A program made the translations under genes and the position numbers. A DNA stretch of 64,000 nucleotides, taken from NCBI GenBank assembly GCA_018873245.2, contig JAEMBT020000009.1:5599180-5663179 (forward strand). Reading direction: 5' to 3'. Below the pieces are notes generated by a model, which saw nothing but the letters and a program-made list of their open reading frames with translations, searched no databases and was not told the origin of the DNA. The stretch is from Archegozetes longisetosus. Its lineage: Eukaryota; Arthropoda; Arachnida; Sarcoptiformes; Trhypochthoniidae. How positions within the stretch are numbered: position 1 is the stretch's first letter; each line of letters begins with the position of its first letter. Positions 10,446 through 20,120 of this stretch are shown here, one piece after another.

Positions 10446-12067
10446 GAACTCGAAAATAAAATTTAATATTTTTATAATAATGAAATTCTCCACTCATCAT
10501 CAAGACTCAAGCCAACACTTTTTACATTGATATTAAGCTAATATAAAAGTACTGAATGTTCGATGCTCTCATCATAGAACATTCAATCCCTTTATATTTG
10601 TATCTTTTTTTTTGTTAATAGTTTGTCCCGAGTCAAAATTGTCCCTTATAAAAAAACCTTCGATAGTTTATTTTATATACAAAGTTTATGTCGAAAATCT
10701 CTGGCCACGTAAAGTCTAGTTCAACCGAATTTTCTTCATGAACTTTGACTTATAATAGAGTAAGATTATTTACAATAGCATGAAACATTTTTTTCAATAG
10801 GTGTCTACCGGACAAATGCATGTTATATAATCAAATTTTGTGTTTCAATAAGTTTCACTTACAGAGGTCTAAAACCATAGCCAGCAGACATGAATATGTG
10901 TAACTTTGTATTTTTTTTCTAAAGAGTTGTTCTATCTAAAAACCATATTTCATCAAAATATTAACGAGAAACTATTTAGGCTAAAATTGTTCGTAGCCAC
11001 TTATGTATATTGATGTCTGAATGTGTTCTTTTGTTTATCTTAAGAAAACACAATACTTGTACTTTTAGTTATGATGTTTAGTGTTTATGCAATAAATAAG
11101 ATTTGAAAATGGATCAATATTCAATTGTATTTTTATTGATTTTTGTTCAAGTTTGATGTTTGTGTGCTCTTAAACGAAAACTATATTCATGTCATTAGAA
11201 AATTTCTAAATTTTTTATGGCTTAATAGAAATTGTTTGTAGAAGCTAATTGAAATAATAGACTTACTTGTTATTATCATAAAAATTAATGAATGATTCAA
11301 ATGAATTGTTGAATTATTATTTGGCAAAAGAAGTCATATAAAACATCATTAAGTCATGAATTATTGTTATCGATGGAAATGAAATTTAAGCTCAAACAAA
11401 AGAAAATTGTTTGTATTTTATATAATTAGAATAATATTTTTCAAGTGTTGCCTAATACTCGCGCTCTGTACTTCTGGAACATATACTAATAAGTATTTTA
11501 TTGAAACAAAACTGAAAACATTAATGAAATTATATTATTCACGTTTAAATTTGTAACAATTTATAGCATCAGTAAACTTTTGAAGCACATAATGAGAAAG
11601 TAGCTATGCCTTTGAAAATTAATTTAGAACATGAACAGTTTCATATCTAAAAATTTGAGTTATGTAGCACACTAAAAGTTCAGAATTCTAGATTTGATTT
11701 AAGCAACATTAAGTTTAAGCTTTAAAAAAATATACTCATTTTGTTGATAGAATTAAAAACTCACATCCTATGAAATTTACTCAAACATCAGACAAATGCA
11801 TTTTACTAAAAGCATTTTAAGATTCTGATTTTATTGAAATGTTTGCTACTGCTGCTGCTGCTTCGCTTATTGTTAGTTACAGTACTGAATTCAAGCGTAG
11901 CACGTGAACTCAGCCCCAGCAATTCAGCCTCAGACAATTCACCCCCGACAATTCAGCCCAAAGACAATTCAGCTCCCGACAATTCAGCTCCCGACAATTC
12001 AGCTCCCGACAATTAAGCCCTAATACTATTCAGCTCCTGACAATTCAGCCCTAAACAACTGTAACTA

Positions 12068-12112
12068 CTCTATAGCCTAATGGTTAGAGTCTCCATTAGG
12101 AGTAGATTTTAA
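12068..12112 (+). other. tRNA-like segment (A box) in composite element core
   Basis: TAGCCTAATGGTTAGAGTC matches the pol III A-box/D-arm of Glu- or Gln-type tRNAs. In this copy the anticodon and B-box parts are deleted. The copy at 37.5 kb keeps both the D-arm-like part and a GAGTTCGAGCATC B-box-like part. It cannot fold as a full tRNA and is not a tRNA gene. Confidence 0.5.
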
Positions 12113-12258
12113 GCTTAATTCAGTTTCATTTGATCAAATTAATTAATTATATTAAGTTTGATCAAATCAAATCGAATTGTGATAATCAACAATTTTTCAA
12201 AGCTTGCGCCAGTTGCAAGTTGAACAGTACTTGGCAGGAATCAAACCAAAGACAAAAA

Positions 12259-12369
12259 AAGAAGAGGTATCGAGATGCAGCATCAAATTTGAAAGAGAAT
12301 GTGGCGAAGTATGGACAAACTCCTATTATAGAATATCTTAGGAGTATCGCCCATAATCTTTCTTTTTAA
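12259..12369 (+). CDS. Short conserved peptide frame inside composite element
   Basis: An open frame (12130-12369, no ATG near the conserved part) ends in about 36 residues, from KKRYRDAA to EYLRSIAHNLSF and then TAA. The same peptide is recognisable in the 37.4-kb copy (YRDAA, YLRSVAHNLSF), where a 1-nt deletion breaks the frame after LK. Most differences between copies are at codon-tolerant positions. It could be the last exon of a captured gene or a remnant of the element's own protein. I do not recognise the family. The peptide starts with a basic stretch and has no signal or membrane segment. Confidence 0.3.
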   Translation, partial: KKRYRDAASNLKENVAKYGQTPIIEYLRSIAHNLSF

Positions 12370-12640
12370 TACTTTTTAATTTTTTATATTTGAATTCATT
12401 ATGTTTTTAAAGCTATTTTAAAAATTTTACTTTAATAAAATTTTAAAATCGAAGCATACTTTGTTGGGGCTGAATTGCCAGGAGCTGAATAGTACTAGGG
12501 CTGAATTGTGGGGGCTGAATTGTCGGGAGCTGAATTTTTTTGAGGCTGAGTTGACGTGGCTGAATTGTCTGGGGCTGAATTGCTGGGGCTGAATTGTCAT
12601 GGAACCGAATTCAAGTCACTATAATATTAATAAGAATTTT

Positions 12641-13025
12641 AAGTGTTCTTACACTATACTATATTTATGAAAAATATTTTATACATTGGTAAATAAATAA
12701 ATTTTAAGTTGTATTTTATCGATTTATTGCAAATTCATGCTTCTAAACTTTATCAAACTAAACTTATATTCTCATTACTATAAACTTATAAGAAATTAAA
12801 GTTTATATGACTTGATGACAATTTTTTTAAAGTCCTTAATGATTCGTAAGCACGCTACAGAATCATTTATATTTTACATGATATCTTCAATTTGGAAATA
12901 CTTTTCAGTACTCATCCTATGTATTTCAACAACAAAGTTATCAATAATTATTCGACTTCTTACTTGTATAAAACAAAAATTAATTCGTTCTATGATAAAT
13001 ATTCAAATACATATGTAGATCATGA
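12641..13025. other. 5' flank of gustatory receptor gene
   Basis: AT-rich. Open frames at 12812 and 12892 overlap the gene start in other frames and show no family resemblance. The promoter should lie here, but I see no clear TATA/initiator pair. Confidence 0.4.
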
Positions 13026-14377
13026 ATGGAGTTTGAAAACAGAGTTTTCGATTCAAACAAAGTCTTGCCACCGGAATTGGTACTCAATTCAGTTGATTCT
13101 CATTTATATAGAATCGGTTTATCTCTATTTCCAAATCGATTTGTCAAAAGAAAAAGATTTGAAAATCCCAAGTTCCTATTTATCATTCAATTACAGCTAT
13201 TAATACGTTGTTTTATTTCATTACTTACTTCTGGAGAAGATCCAGATATTTATATATATATTGGAGATTGGGCATATTTTCTCAACATTAGAATACACAT
13301 CGATATCGAGGGCTTTTTTGTAATATCAATACCAATTGTGTCCCAGATTCTTCATTATTACAATTATAAGAATGATATAAAACCCTCCTATCTCAAGCCA
13401 TTTGAAATGCTTTCGGGATTAGTTTCACCGAAAAGTATTGGTCTCTCAAACGGAGAAGATGTCCATAAATTGGTTAAAATTGCAAAAGTCTTATTCTTCA
13501 TTTGGAAATTTATGCCCAATCTGATAGCCTGGGTCGTCTTTATTCTAGCATTGACAATATTTGTTGCAAATGAATCGGTTGAACAATTCCTAATATTTGG
13601 CATTCCTCATACTATTGTATGGATGATTGGTAGTTATTATGTTAACAGTATTATTATCTTACAAATAGTTTGTTTTTACATAATATGCTATTATCTTAAA
13701 TGTAAAATATTCAGAATAAATGAAAGAATAAGAAATTCACTTAAAGCTCCAAGAAAATCAAATTTGGATTTAATGACTTTAATTCGGTCTTTAATGACAA
13801 TACATGAAGAAATGAATGACTACAACAATAATTATTGGTCGAAATTTTTGTTCTGTATTTGGATATCGCTCGCATCCATAATCAATATATTTTTTTATCA
13901 ATTCTTATTCGGAAAATTTAATTTTCTGTTAAGAATATTTTTTCTCTATCTTAGTCTTATATTTATTTGGATCTTGATATTGATCGTAAAGATTGCATCT
14001 TCAGTTTATTATGAAGCTAATCAATCATATAAGTTATTCAATTCTTATGCACTATCATTCAGAAGAAGACGTTTGAATATATCTAAACGATTGAAGGTTT
14101 GAGTTTATATAATTGAAATTAAATTCTATTTAATTTATCTTAATTATAGTTAATGTCATTTATTGAGAGATGTGGTCAGAAAAAAGTTGGATTTTATTGT
14201 TGGAAACTATTCATTATTAACTATTTTCGTGGATATGAAGTCAGTTTACATTTCTATTGAATTTAAAACAAACTAATTCACTTCTTTTCAATATCATAGA
14301 TGATTGCGTTAACAGTTATTTTGCTTTTAAAATTAATCGATATGTCGGGAAATGATTCATCAAAATGGAAGACTTAA
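13026..14377 (+). CDS. Gustatory-receptor-like 7-transmembrane protein
   Basis: Ligand-gated chemoreceptor candidate of the arthropod Gr superfamily, acting in the plasma membrane of sensory cells. Three exons: 13026-14096 (357 codons), 14150-14239 (30) and 14300-14377 (25 plus stop), with phase-0 introns of 53 and 60 nt, giving 412 aa. The ATG at 13026 gives a cytosolic N-terminus (MEFENRVFD) and a basic FVKRKRFEN segment before TM1. Hydrophobic segments fall at about residues 48-70, 98-115, 150-185, 195-225, 270-295 and 300-325. The conserved C-terminal block ends exon 1 (ANQSYKLFNSYAL). Exon 2 reads SFIERCGQKKVGFYCW, the GFYCW form that I associate with chelicerate Grs. The last helix is in exon 3. 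The usual TYhhhhhQF tail motif is not seen. No frame breaks. Family firm, ligand unknown. Confidence 0.85.
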
Positions 14378-14689
14378 TAACAACAAATATTCAGTGCTTT
14401 AACCTTTTGAGTTGTAGTAAAAAATTAAGAAATAATCCATTATTTAAACATGAGTGTTATATTAGATGCAATGTAGTTAATACATCTCTTTAATACAGTT
14501 GATGTGTTATTCATAATCTAATGTTTAGTTTTAGCTTAATTAATAGTTTATTATCGAATATTAGCGTTACTGATTCGTCTGTCAATCGATTGCCAACAAT
14601 ACCTTTAACGAAAATGATATCAAGCTTTCGATTAATTTAATTGTTTATTTAAATTTCTGCTCAACTTAATGTAATTGCTGTTGCCATTA
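14378..14689. other. Intergenic, 3' of gustatory receptor gene
   Basis: AT-rich, nothing recognised. Confidence 0.4.
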
Positions 14690-14731
14690 AAGTCAATATA
14701 TATTGATGTCTGAATACGTTCTTTAGTTTAT

Positions 14732-15328
14732 TGTTATGCAGATATAAATTCTTTGATTTTAAATCAGTTTTTCATTCTTTTAAAATAGTTTGTCAAGCAG
14801 TTATCTTTAAAATGCTTTATATTTTATGTAATGCTTTACTAATGCTTTCAAGGTTATCATTGTATTATCGTTAGCTATGAAATGCAGCTCATATTTTAAT
14901 AGAATAACAATTCAGATCTATTTTGTTTATATAAGATATGTTAAAAAACTGGCAAAGAGAGTCAGTCTTTGGGCGGAGGCCTTGAGAAGAGGACCTCATT
15001 ATGCCTCTAAGTGAATGTGAAAAAGTGTTAGAAAGAAGTAAAATCTTTTAATATGTGAGAACTTTTAAATATGTTTGTAACATTTTTATGTATCAATCAA
15101 ATAATCAAATCACGTCTAAGTCCTATTTTATATTTTTTATCTATTTGTTAATTAAATATTATTTTAATTACTTATATTTTTTAAAGAAAATAAAAGATTT
15201 CAATCAAACAAAGTATAATATAACTAATAATTTAATAGAATATTAGTTTCAGAATCCTGGATAAATAGTTAACTTTAGTCCCCAGTTATGCGTTTAGGTT
15301 TATGAGCTCGAACCTGAACGGCATAATA
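14732..15328 (+). mobile_element. Solo LTR, family R1, copy B
   Basis: A 597-bp unit starting TGTTATGCAG and ending GGCATAATA, flanked by TTAT (14728-14731 and 15329-15332). The empty site survives at about 11034-11040. TATA box TATATAAG (14928-14935), an arthropod initiator-like TCAGT 27 bp later (14962-14966) and AATAAA (15189-15194) fit an LTR read on the plus strand. A short frame at 15055-15246 is AT-rich noise. Confidence 0.8.
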
Positions 15329-15626
15329 TTATCTTAAGAAAACACAATACTTGGTCGAAATGAAACCTAAACTCAAATGAAAGAGAATTATTTGTATCTT
15401 ATATAATTAGAACAATATTTGTCAAGTGTTGTCTAAATACTCGCACACTGTATTTCTGAAACATGTAAATTTTTTAATGCAAGAAAATTGAAAATATTAA
15501 TTATACTATATTATTTACGTTCACATTAATTAATAAAATAATTTATAACATTCGTAAGCTATTGAAGCAGATAATGAAAGAGTAGTTAAATGCTATACTA
15601 TTTTTCGAAAATTAATTCAGAACTTA

Positions 15627-15968
15627 TATAGTTATATAGTTATATTTTCACGATTATAGCCCACGGACTCTATGAGAGAAAAGTTCAATTTTTGAAATTT
15701 TAGTTATGCAAGCAATACATGAGATGCAGGTTATATTATCAAATTTAAAAATTTATTCAAATTCTTCTTCCGATTCAACATAGAATGCTTCAACTATGTG
15801 ACTATACTGCTCTAGAGTAGGATCCAATTGTTTATCTGCGCTGCTGTCTTCAGAATCTCCATTAACGCATTTTATAAACACATATTAGCACATTAGTAAA
15901 GTTTGAAAAATACGTGTACACGAAGTGCGGGCAATATGTGAGGCGCGGGCTATAGTCGTGAAAATAGG
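15627..15968. mobile_element. TIR element carrying a transposase C-terminal fragment
   Basis: TATTTTCACGATTATAGCCC (about 15641-15660) is mirrored at about 15944-15964 (GGGCTATAGTCGTGAAAATA). An imperfect 13-bp direct repeat, TAATT(C/T)AGAACTT, flanks the insertion at about 15612 and 15969. Copy 1 of the duplication has a single AATTTAGAAC site near 11622. The insert is about 340 bp and includes the acidic frame described next. Superfamily not assigned. Confidence 0.65.
15753..15875 (-). pseudogene. Fragment of an acidic C-terminus (probably transposase)
   Basis: A 40-codon open stretch with no start: KCVNGDSEDSSADKQL, then YSHIVEAFYVESEEEFE and a stop. Acidic serine-rich tails of this sort end many pogo/Tigger or piggyBac-type transposases, and the position inside a TIR element fits. 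The exact family is not recognised. Confidence 0.4.
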
Positions 15969-16319
15969 GTAATTTAGAACTTGAATAGTCTCATAGCTAA
16001 AAAATTGAGTTATGCAGCATATAAAATTTCTAAAGGCCAAAATTTAAGACTTAATTCAAGTAACATTAAATTTAAACTTTAAAAAATTATTTGTTTTTGA
16101 TAGAATTAAAATCTCATATCCAATTAAATTAACTCAGACTTAAGATGAATGCTAAAATTCTCCCAAAAAGCGTCTTGAGACTTTGATTCTATTGAAAAAT
16201 TTATTGCACTCTTTTACCCAATGTTTAGTTATGGTACTGAATTCGAGAGAATATATTATTAGAGCTGTTAAAGAGTAATTGCAAATTCAAATCTCATTAC
16301 TGAAAACAGATATAAAAAT

Positions 16320-17330
16320 CATGTTTTGGTATTACATAATGTAGTTGCCTCCAAGCTTTGTGACAACTTTCCAATGAATCTGTAGTCTTCATATTCTAAC
16401 GACGGCATTTTGTAAGTTAATTTTACGAATAATTTCATCATAAATTACTTCCAAATCAAGCTTATTTGCAAATCTTTTAATATTATTTGGACTCTTAATT
16501 CTAGTGGTGCCGTCTTAATCATAAAAGTTCAAATCAGGGACATAAGGATAGTGCTTTAATTCCTTCCATCGATGCCTAATCAAGAAATCCATGACATTTA
16601 GATGCTTATATGGTCGTGCATTATTGTGTAATATAGAATGTTAAATTCGGTGTCTATGTATATGAAGAAGTGTTACTCTTTTCAAAAGTTGAACACACAT
16701 TTAGTTTTTAACAATTTGATGTTTTAAAAGAATTTGACAACCCAGAATCCGATTTTAATGAAATGTCACTATCATGAGCTGCTTTTAATTTCTCCACATT
16801 GGTTCTACCTTCGTTGGCCTAAAATTAAATTTAAGGATATATACATAAATGTAAGGTTTAATTTTTTGAAAATCAAACACTTCTTCAGGATATCAATATT
16901 TTATTAATAGTTAAGTATCTTGGGTTAATAACTCTTTACACAATTTCATTGATAGCTATAACTATGAACTCAAGATTATTGTCATATCTTTGAAGGTGCT
17001 TTTTTTATAAACTTACTCGAAGTTCTGTTCAGCTGTAAGACTGTATAGCACTCAACGTGATGACACTTTTCACACATTTAAAAGTTGTTGAGTACTATAC
17101 TCCTGATCCCTAACCGAAAAGCTAACTCTTCTGTGGTTCAACATCTTATTCATCTGAGAGTCTTTCAACTAAATGTTTTTCATCTGTCACAAAGCGAGGT
17201 CTCCCAGCGTGTGGCTCATCTGAGGCCCTTTATCCCGAAATCGATGGTAAAGATTTTACGTCTATCTCATCTTAATTGCGTTTGGACCGGCTATTCTAGT
17301 TAGCATTTTGAAAATTTGAGGGATAGTAAA
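16320..17330 (-). pseudogene. Mariner-like transposase relic
   Basis: Minus-strand fragments appear in the correct order. Near 17240-17160 is a helix-turn-helix linker, SDEPHAGRPRFVTDE, with the GRP motif. Near 16640-16540 is HNNARPYKHLNVMDF, followed by ELKHYPYVPDLNFYD, matching the mariner D-N-A-R-P-H and YSPDL blocks. Near 16380 is IHWKVVTKLGGNYI, matching the end of mariner proteins. The middle (16660-17060) is scrambled and no first catalytic Asp block is seen. Multiple stops. TIRs were not located. Not functional. Confidence 0.7.
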
Positions 17331-18760
17331 GCTCAGTAATACAATGCAATTTGTATTCGCTCCTTATTTTTCATTGATAACACTGGCTCAACAGGTCAAT
17401 AATTTGAGTCATTACTATATTACTAATAATAGGCAGTAAAATCAGAGTGGTCTGCAATGTAAAGAAGCAAATTAATAAGTGCGTTATAATTGTCATAGAC
17501 ATACTATTACTTTATTCATTGATAAGATATGAATATACAATTACTTTTCAGCCATCCTAATAGTTATTAAAAATTGTATTTACTATTTCGAAAATTGTTC
17601 TGCTTTTTCGTAAAAGTTATTTACATAATTTGGATGAAAATCTTATAAACCGATTAATAACAAAAAATAAGTTGAATATAGCGACCAAATATAAAAAACA
17701 TCATGTTAACAGACATCAATATAATACAGATAATGTATGAATCGAAAAACGAGCGCAATTCTCAGCGTGTTTGTCATGTAACGTTATCCAAAATCATAAA
17801 TTCTGACATCTGTTGGTATTAAAATGCTTTATTTGAATTCTACATGAATTCTGTTCAACAATCAAATTAAGTATGAGAGATAACTCAATTGAAGTAGTGC
17901 TTCTTTTCTTTCCTACACATTTTGTGAATACATTAAAGAGCGTTATTGCACTTACAATAATTAGTTTATATACGACGATATTCAATTTTTCACTTGTTAA
18001 TTAAAAAGTCTTTCAATTATTAGCTGGTCTTCATTTTAATGATCATTAATCAATTGCTAATACAATACACTTCATAAAATCAATTATAATATCAAAATAT
18101 TCAAAAAAATTATTATTTAACAATTACTAAAATGCATGCTATTTGAAAGGGCTTTCCACCAGCACAAAGCATACCACTTATTCTGTTTAAGTACTTGGAT
18201 TCAGTTTTGATCTATAAGACCCACAATTTTTACAGTCAATATTAACCAAATGTCTTTCTCCTTCACAATTAGAACAGGTTTAGGTCTCATTATTTTGATT
18301 TGCATCAAGTCGAGAACGTTTTCACCCAAATAACTATATCCTACATAAATCAAATTGACAGAAATTTTAAAGGGTGACAGGCCTCGTATTTTGCAATATT
18401 CCAAACATCAAATAGATTATCTAAAATTATTTTAAGCTAAACTTTTGATTCTTTTCTAAAATTGAAAGCATACGAAGTTATAAAAGGCATAACTTGATAA
18501 TTTTCTCAATTTTGAGCTAATAATAAAATATTTCGGTTTATTATCAATACTGAAAGCATAAGAAAGGATTTTGCTATTTCTAAATTAAATTTTTCATTCT
18601 ACGCAATCTATATCAGGACTAGACATTATTAATAGCTTTAATGAATAACACTGTTTTCAATTTGTTATTTATCTTAATTACACTTTATTTCTAATTATTT
18701 TTGAGGTTTCCATGCTTTTTAGAAAATTATTTGAAATGTAAAGTATTGTAACAGTTGAAC
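17331..18760. other. AT-rich region with two weak minus-strand frames
   Basis: Mostly unassigned. 17794-17985 and 18200-18404 are open on the minus strand (see the small-protein entry and Part 2). No family resemblance is firm, and no repeat was recognised. Confidence 0.4.
17794..17985 (-). CDS. Possible small secreted protein
   Basis: A 63-codon ATG-initiated frame. The first 22 residues (MNIVVYKLIIVSAITLFNVF) are hydrophobic and signal-peptide-like, followed by two cysteines and a basic stretch (GKKRS). There is no splice support, promoter or family resemblance. In AT-rich DNA a frame of this length arises easily by chance, so this is weak. Confidence 0.2.
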   Translation of the reverse strand: MNIVVYKLIIVSAITLFNVFTKCVGKKRSTTSIELSLILNLIVEQNSCRIQIKHFNTNRCQNL

Positions 18761-19130
18761 CTAAAGTAATGCATTCTGTAATATGATACTAACATAATCA
18801 GAAATCCATTCTTTCAATGAGTTATACATTTTGATATATTTTGAGTTTTTAAACTCTTGTTTTAAATCATATAAATATGCGGTTCTTTGCGGGTAACCCG
18901 CGGTTCTAAGCAATAGGCCCGACCTGAACCGGGGTTTACCCGCGGATCGAACAGCTGAGCGGTTCACCCGCGCACCTATAAATTCAATACAATCCACAGA
19001 AAAATTAGATTAAATACAGATTTAATTAAATCAATATTCATATGACTCCTATTGTCTCTCCAAACCTTTTCATTAAACTGAACACTCTTTCAACAAATTC
19101 GCTGCCAACCGGAATAGCCATCACTGTCTC
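18761..19130 (-). pseudogene. hAT transposase C-terminal relic with GC-rich subterminal repeats
   Basis: Minus strand, 19130-19045: ETVMAIPVGSEFVERVFSLM, a clear match to the hAT C-terminal dimerisation block (A/SIPxxSxxxERxFS), followed by a stop. Downstream on the same strand (about 18980-18880) is a strikingly GC-rich tract with four GCGGGT(A/G)AAC/GGGTTACCCGC-like inverted motifs. This is typical of hAT subterminal repeats. The rest of the transposase (including the zinc finger and catalytic residues) is not recognisable upstream. The open frame 18761-18997 runs through the GC-rich repeats and is not a gene. Confidence 0.65.
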
Positions 19131-20120
19131 TATTATTTTAGTCTCTATTAATGATCAGATATCTATAAATATTTATCAATTATTGTACTTATATTACGAG
19201 ATCTTTATTTTCACTAAAATAATTTATGGCTCATATATTCGATGATTTATGTAATTTTTCTATAATATTTTATCAGAAAAGTTAATTCTTGGACATTCTA
19301 TTGTCCAGATCTGACACCGTTTTGGACTATGCCCGGAATATCTTATTCCTGGACGTCTGATTAGTATAATCAGGACTACTCATCGTTGTATGCTATAAAA
19401 GAATTAGTCATTCTCTCTTTGGTTTCATCGATTGTATTCATATAAATCTTAGTAGAATTTTGCTTCCATTAAAGAAATTTAACCAAAATTATAGAATATT
19501 CCGACTTCAGTAGCGACTATTACTAAATTACTGAAATTTGAGACTTTAAAACAAGATTTTAATTGCACATTAATCAGTGAATATGGGTTAATAATCACAT
19601 TAAGATATCAACTGATTAATATTACTATAGCACTGATAGTAGATTCTAGTAATTGTGCACATGATCTGAGGGATTAATCAGTTGATTAAATTTAAGACTA
19701 ATTTAGTTAATGGGAGATCTATTGGTGTTAATGGCTCATTCTATTAAGGTAAAATATACTATAAATTACCAATAAATCTGCTTTATAAATTTTTATTTAA
19801 CAAAAGCCAGTACTTCTATACCGCCTAATTAATAAGATATCTGAATGACTAGATAATTTTTTATTATCAATATTCTGTAATCTCATTTTAAAACAATTTT
19901 AACAATTTTAGTTCATTTGTAAGCAATATAGCAGATAGTTACTGAATAATTATTTAATCAACAATTAATTCTTAATTAAATGAAAATATTACTTAAACTT
20001 AACAATCCTTAAATCATTCTATCTATTCAATTTAAGCTTAATTCTTATAACTACTGCACTAAATAAACTTTACTAAAAATAAGAACTTTTTTGAGTCAAA
20101 TTCCCAGTAATATTTGTGAT
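19131..20120. other. AT-rich intergenic with small inverted repeats
   Basis: ATCAACTGATTAAT (19607-19620) is mirrored at about 19672-19686, inside a wider weak inverted repeat (19560-19690). GCTATAAAAG near 19395 resembles a TATA box, but no LTR ends could be fixed around it. No gene seen. Confidence 0.45.

Larger units (their letters stand above)
8746..10733. mobile_element. TIR element with tandem subterminal repeats
   Basis: About 65 bp at 8746-8813 (AGACTTTACGTGGCCAGAGA and flanks) recur inverted at 10665-10733. The left end is amplified into three units, the right end holds one. Between them lie an inverted repeat (9783-10320), a TATA-box-like CTATAAAAG near 9490 and no coding frame I can identify. 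It is probably a non-autonomous DNA element; a nested pair of elements is an alternative. Confidence 0.55.
11896..12606 (+). mobile_element. Foldback-like composite element with tandem-repeat arms, copy 1
   Basis: A 711-bp element flanked by a 9-bp direct duplication GAATTCAAG (11887-11895, 12607-12615). Copy 2 of the surrounding duplication keeps one such site (GAATTCGAG, near 16237) and no element, so the insertion is verified. The left arm (about 11907-12058) is about nine units of a 15-16-mer, consensus ACAATTCAGCYCCYG. The right arm (about 12464-12600) is about ten units of its complement. The core (12059-12463) holds a tRNA-like A-box segment and a short open frame. Arms built of short tandem units with a 9-bp duplication recall Drosophila Foldback/MULE elements. 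A related copy lies at 37375-37863. Confidence 0.8.
10980..12640 (+). repeat. Tandem duplication, copy 1 (upstream of gustatory receptor gene)
   Basis: Homologous in direct orientation to 14690-16260. Shared anchors include TATTGATGTCTGAAT (11009 and 14701), TTAAGAAAACACAATACTTG (11040 and 15334), CAAGTGTTG (11440, 15422) and GTACTGAATTC (11882, 16233). Copy 1 carries the 711-bp composite element (11896-12606). It also has about 320 bp (roughly 11060-11380) that copy 2 lacks. It lacks the two insertions found in copy 2. Confidence 0.8.
14690..16260 (+). repeat. Tandem duplication, copy 2 (downstream of gustatory receptor gene)
   Basis: Diverged direct copy of 10980-12640. It contains the R1 LTR (14732-15328) and a TIR element (about 15627-15968) that copy 1 lacks, and it keeps the empty site of copy 1's composite element near 16237. 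Copy 1 leads into an intact receptor gene, whereas copy 2 leads into a mariner relic. A second receptor copy may once have followed. Confidence 0.75.

Noticed and set aside
10267-10503. 78-codon minus-strand frame
   Set aside because: Runs through the (TA)n microsatellite and one arm of an inverted repeat.
11907-12058. Regular short repeats resembling a CRISPR array
   Set aside because: Units are contiguous 15-16-mers without spacers, the genome is eukaryotic, and an inverted array lies 400 bp away; it is the arm of a mobile element.
13388-13603. Minus-strand frame
   Set aside because: Antisense to the gustatory receptor exon.
18200-18404. MLCAGG-like sequence suggesting a trypsin fragment on the minus strand (18140-18200)
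   Set aside because: No His, Asp or GDSGG block nearby; the resemblance is a few residues only.
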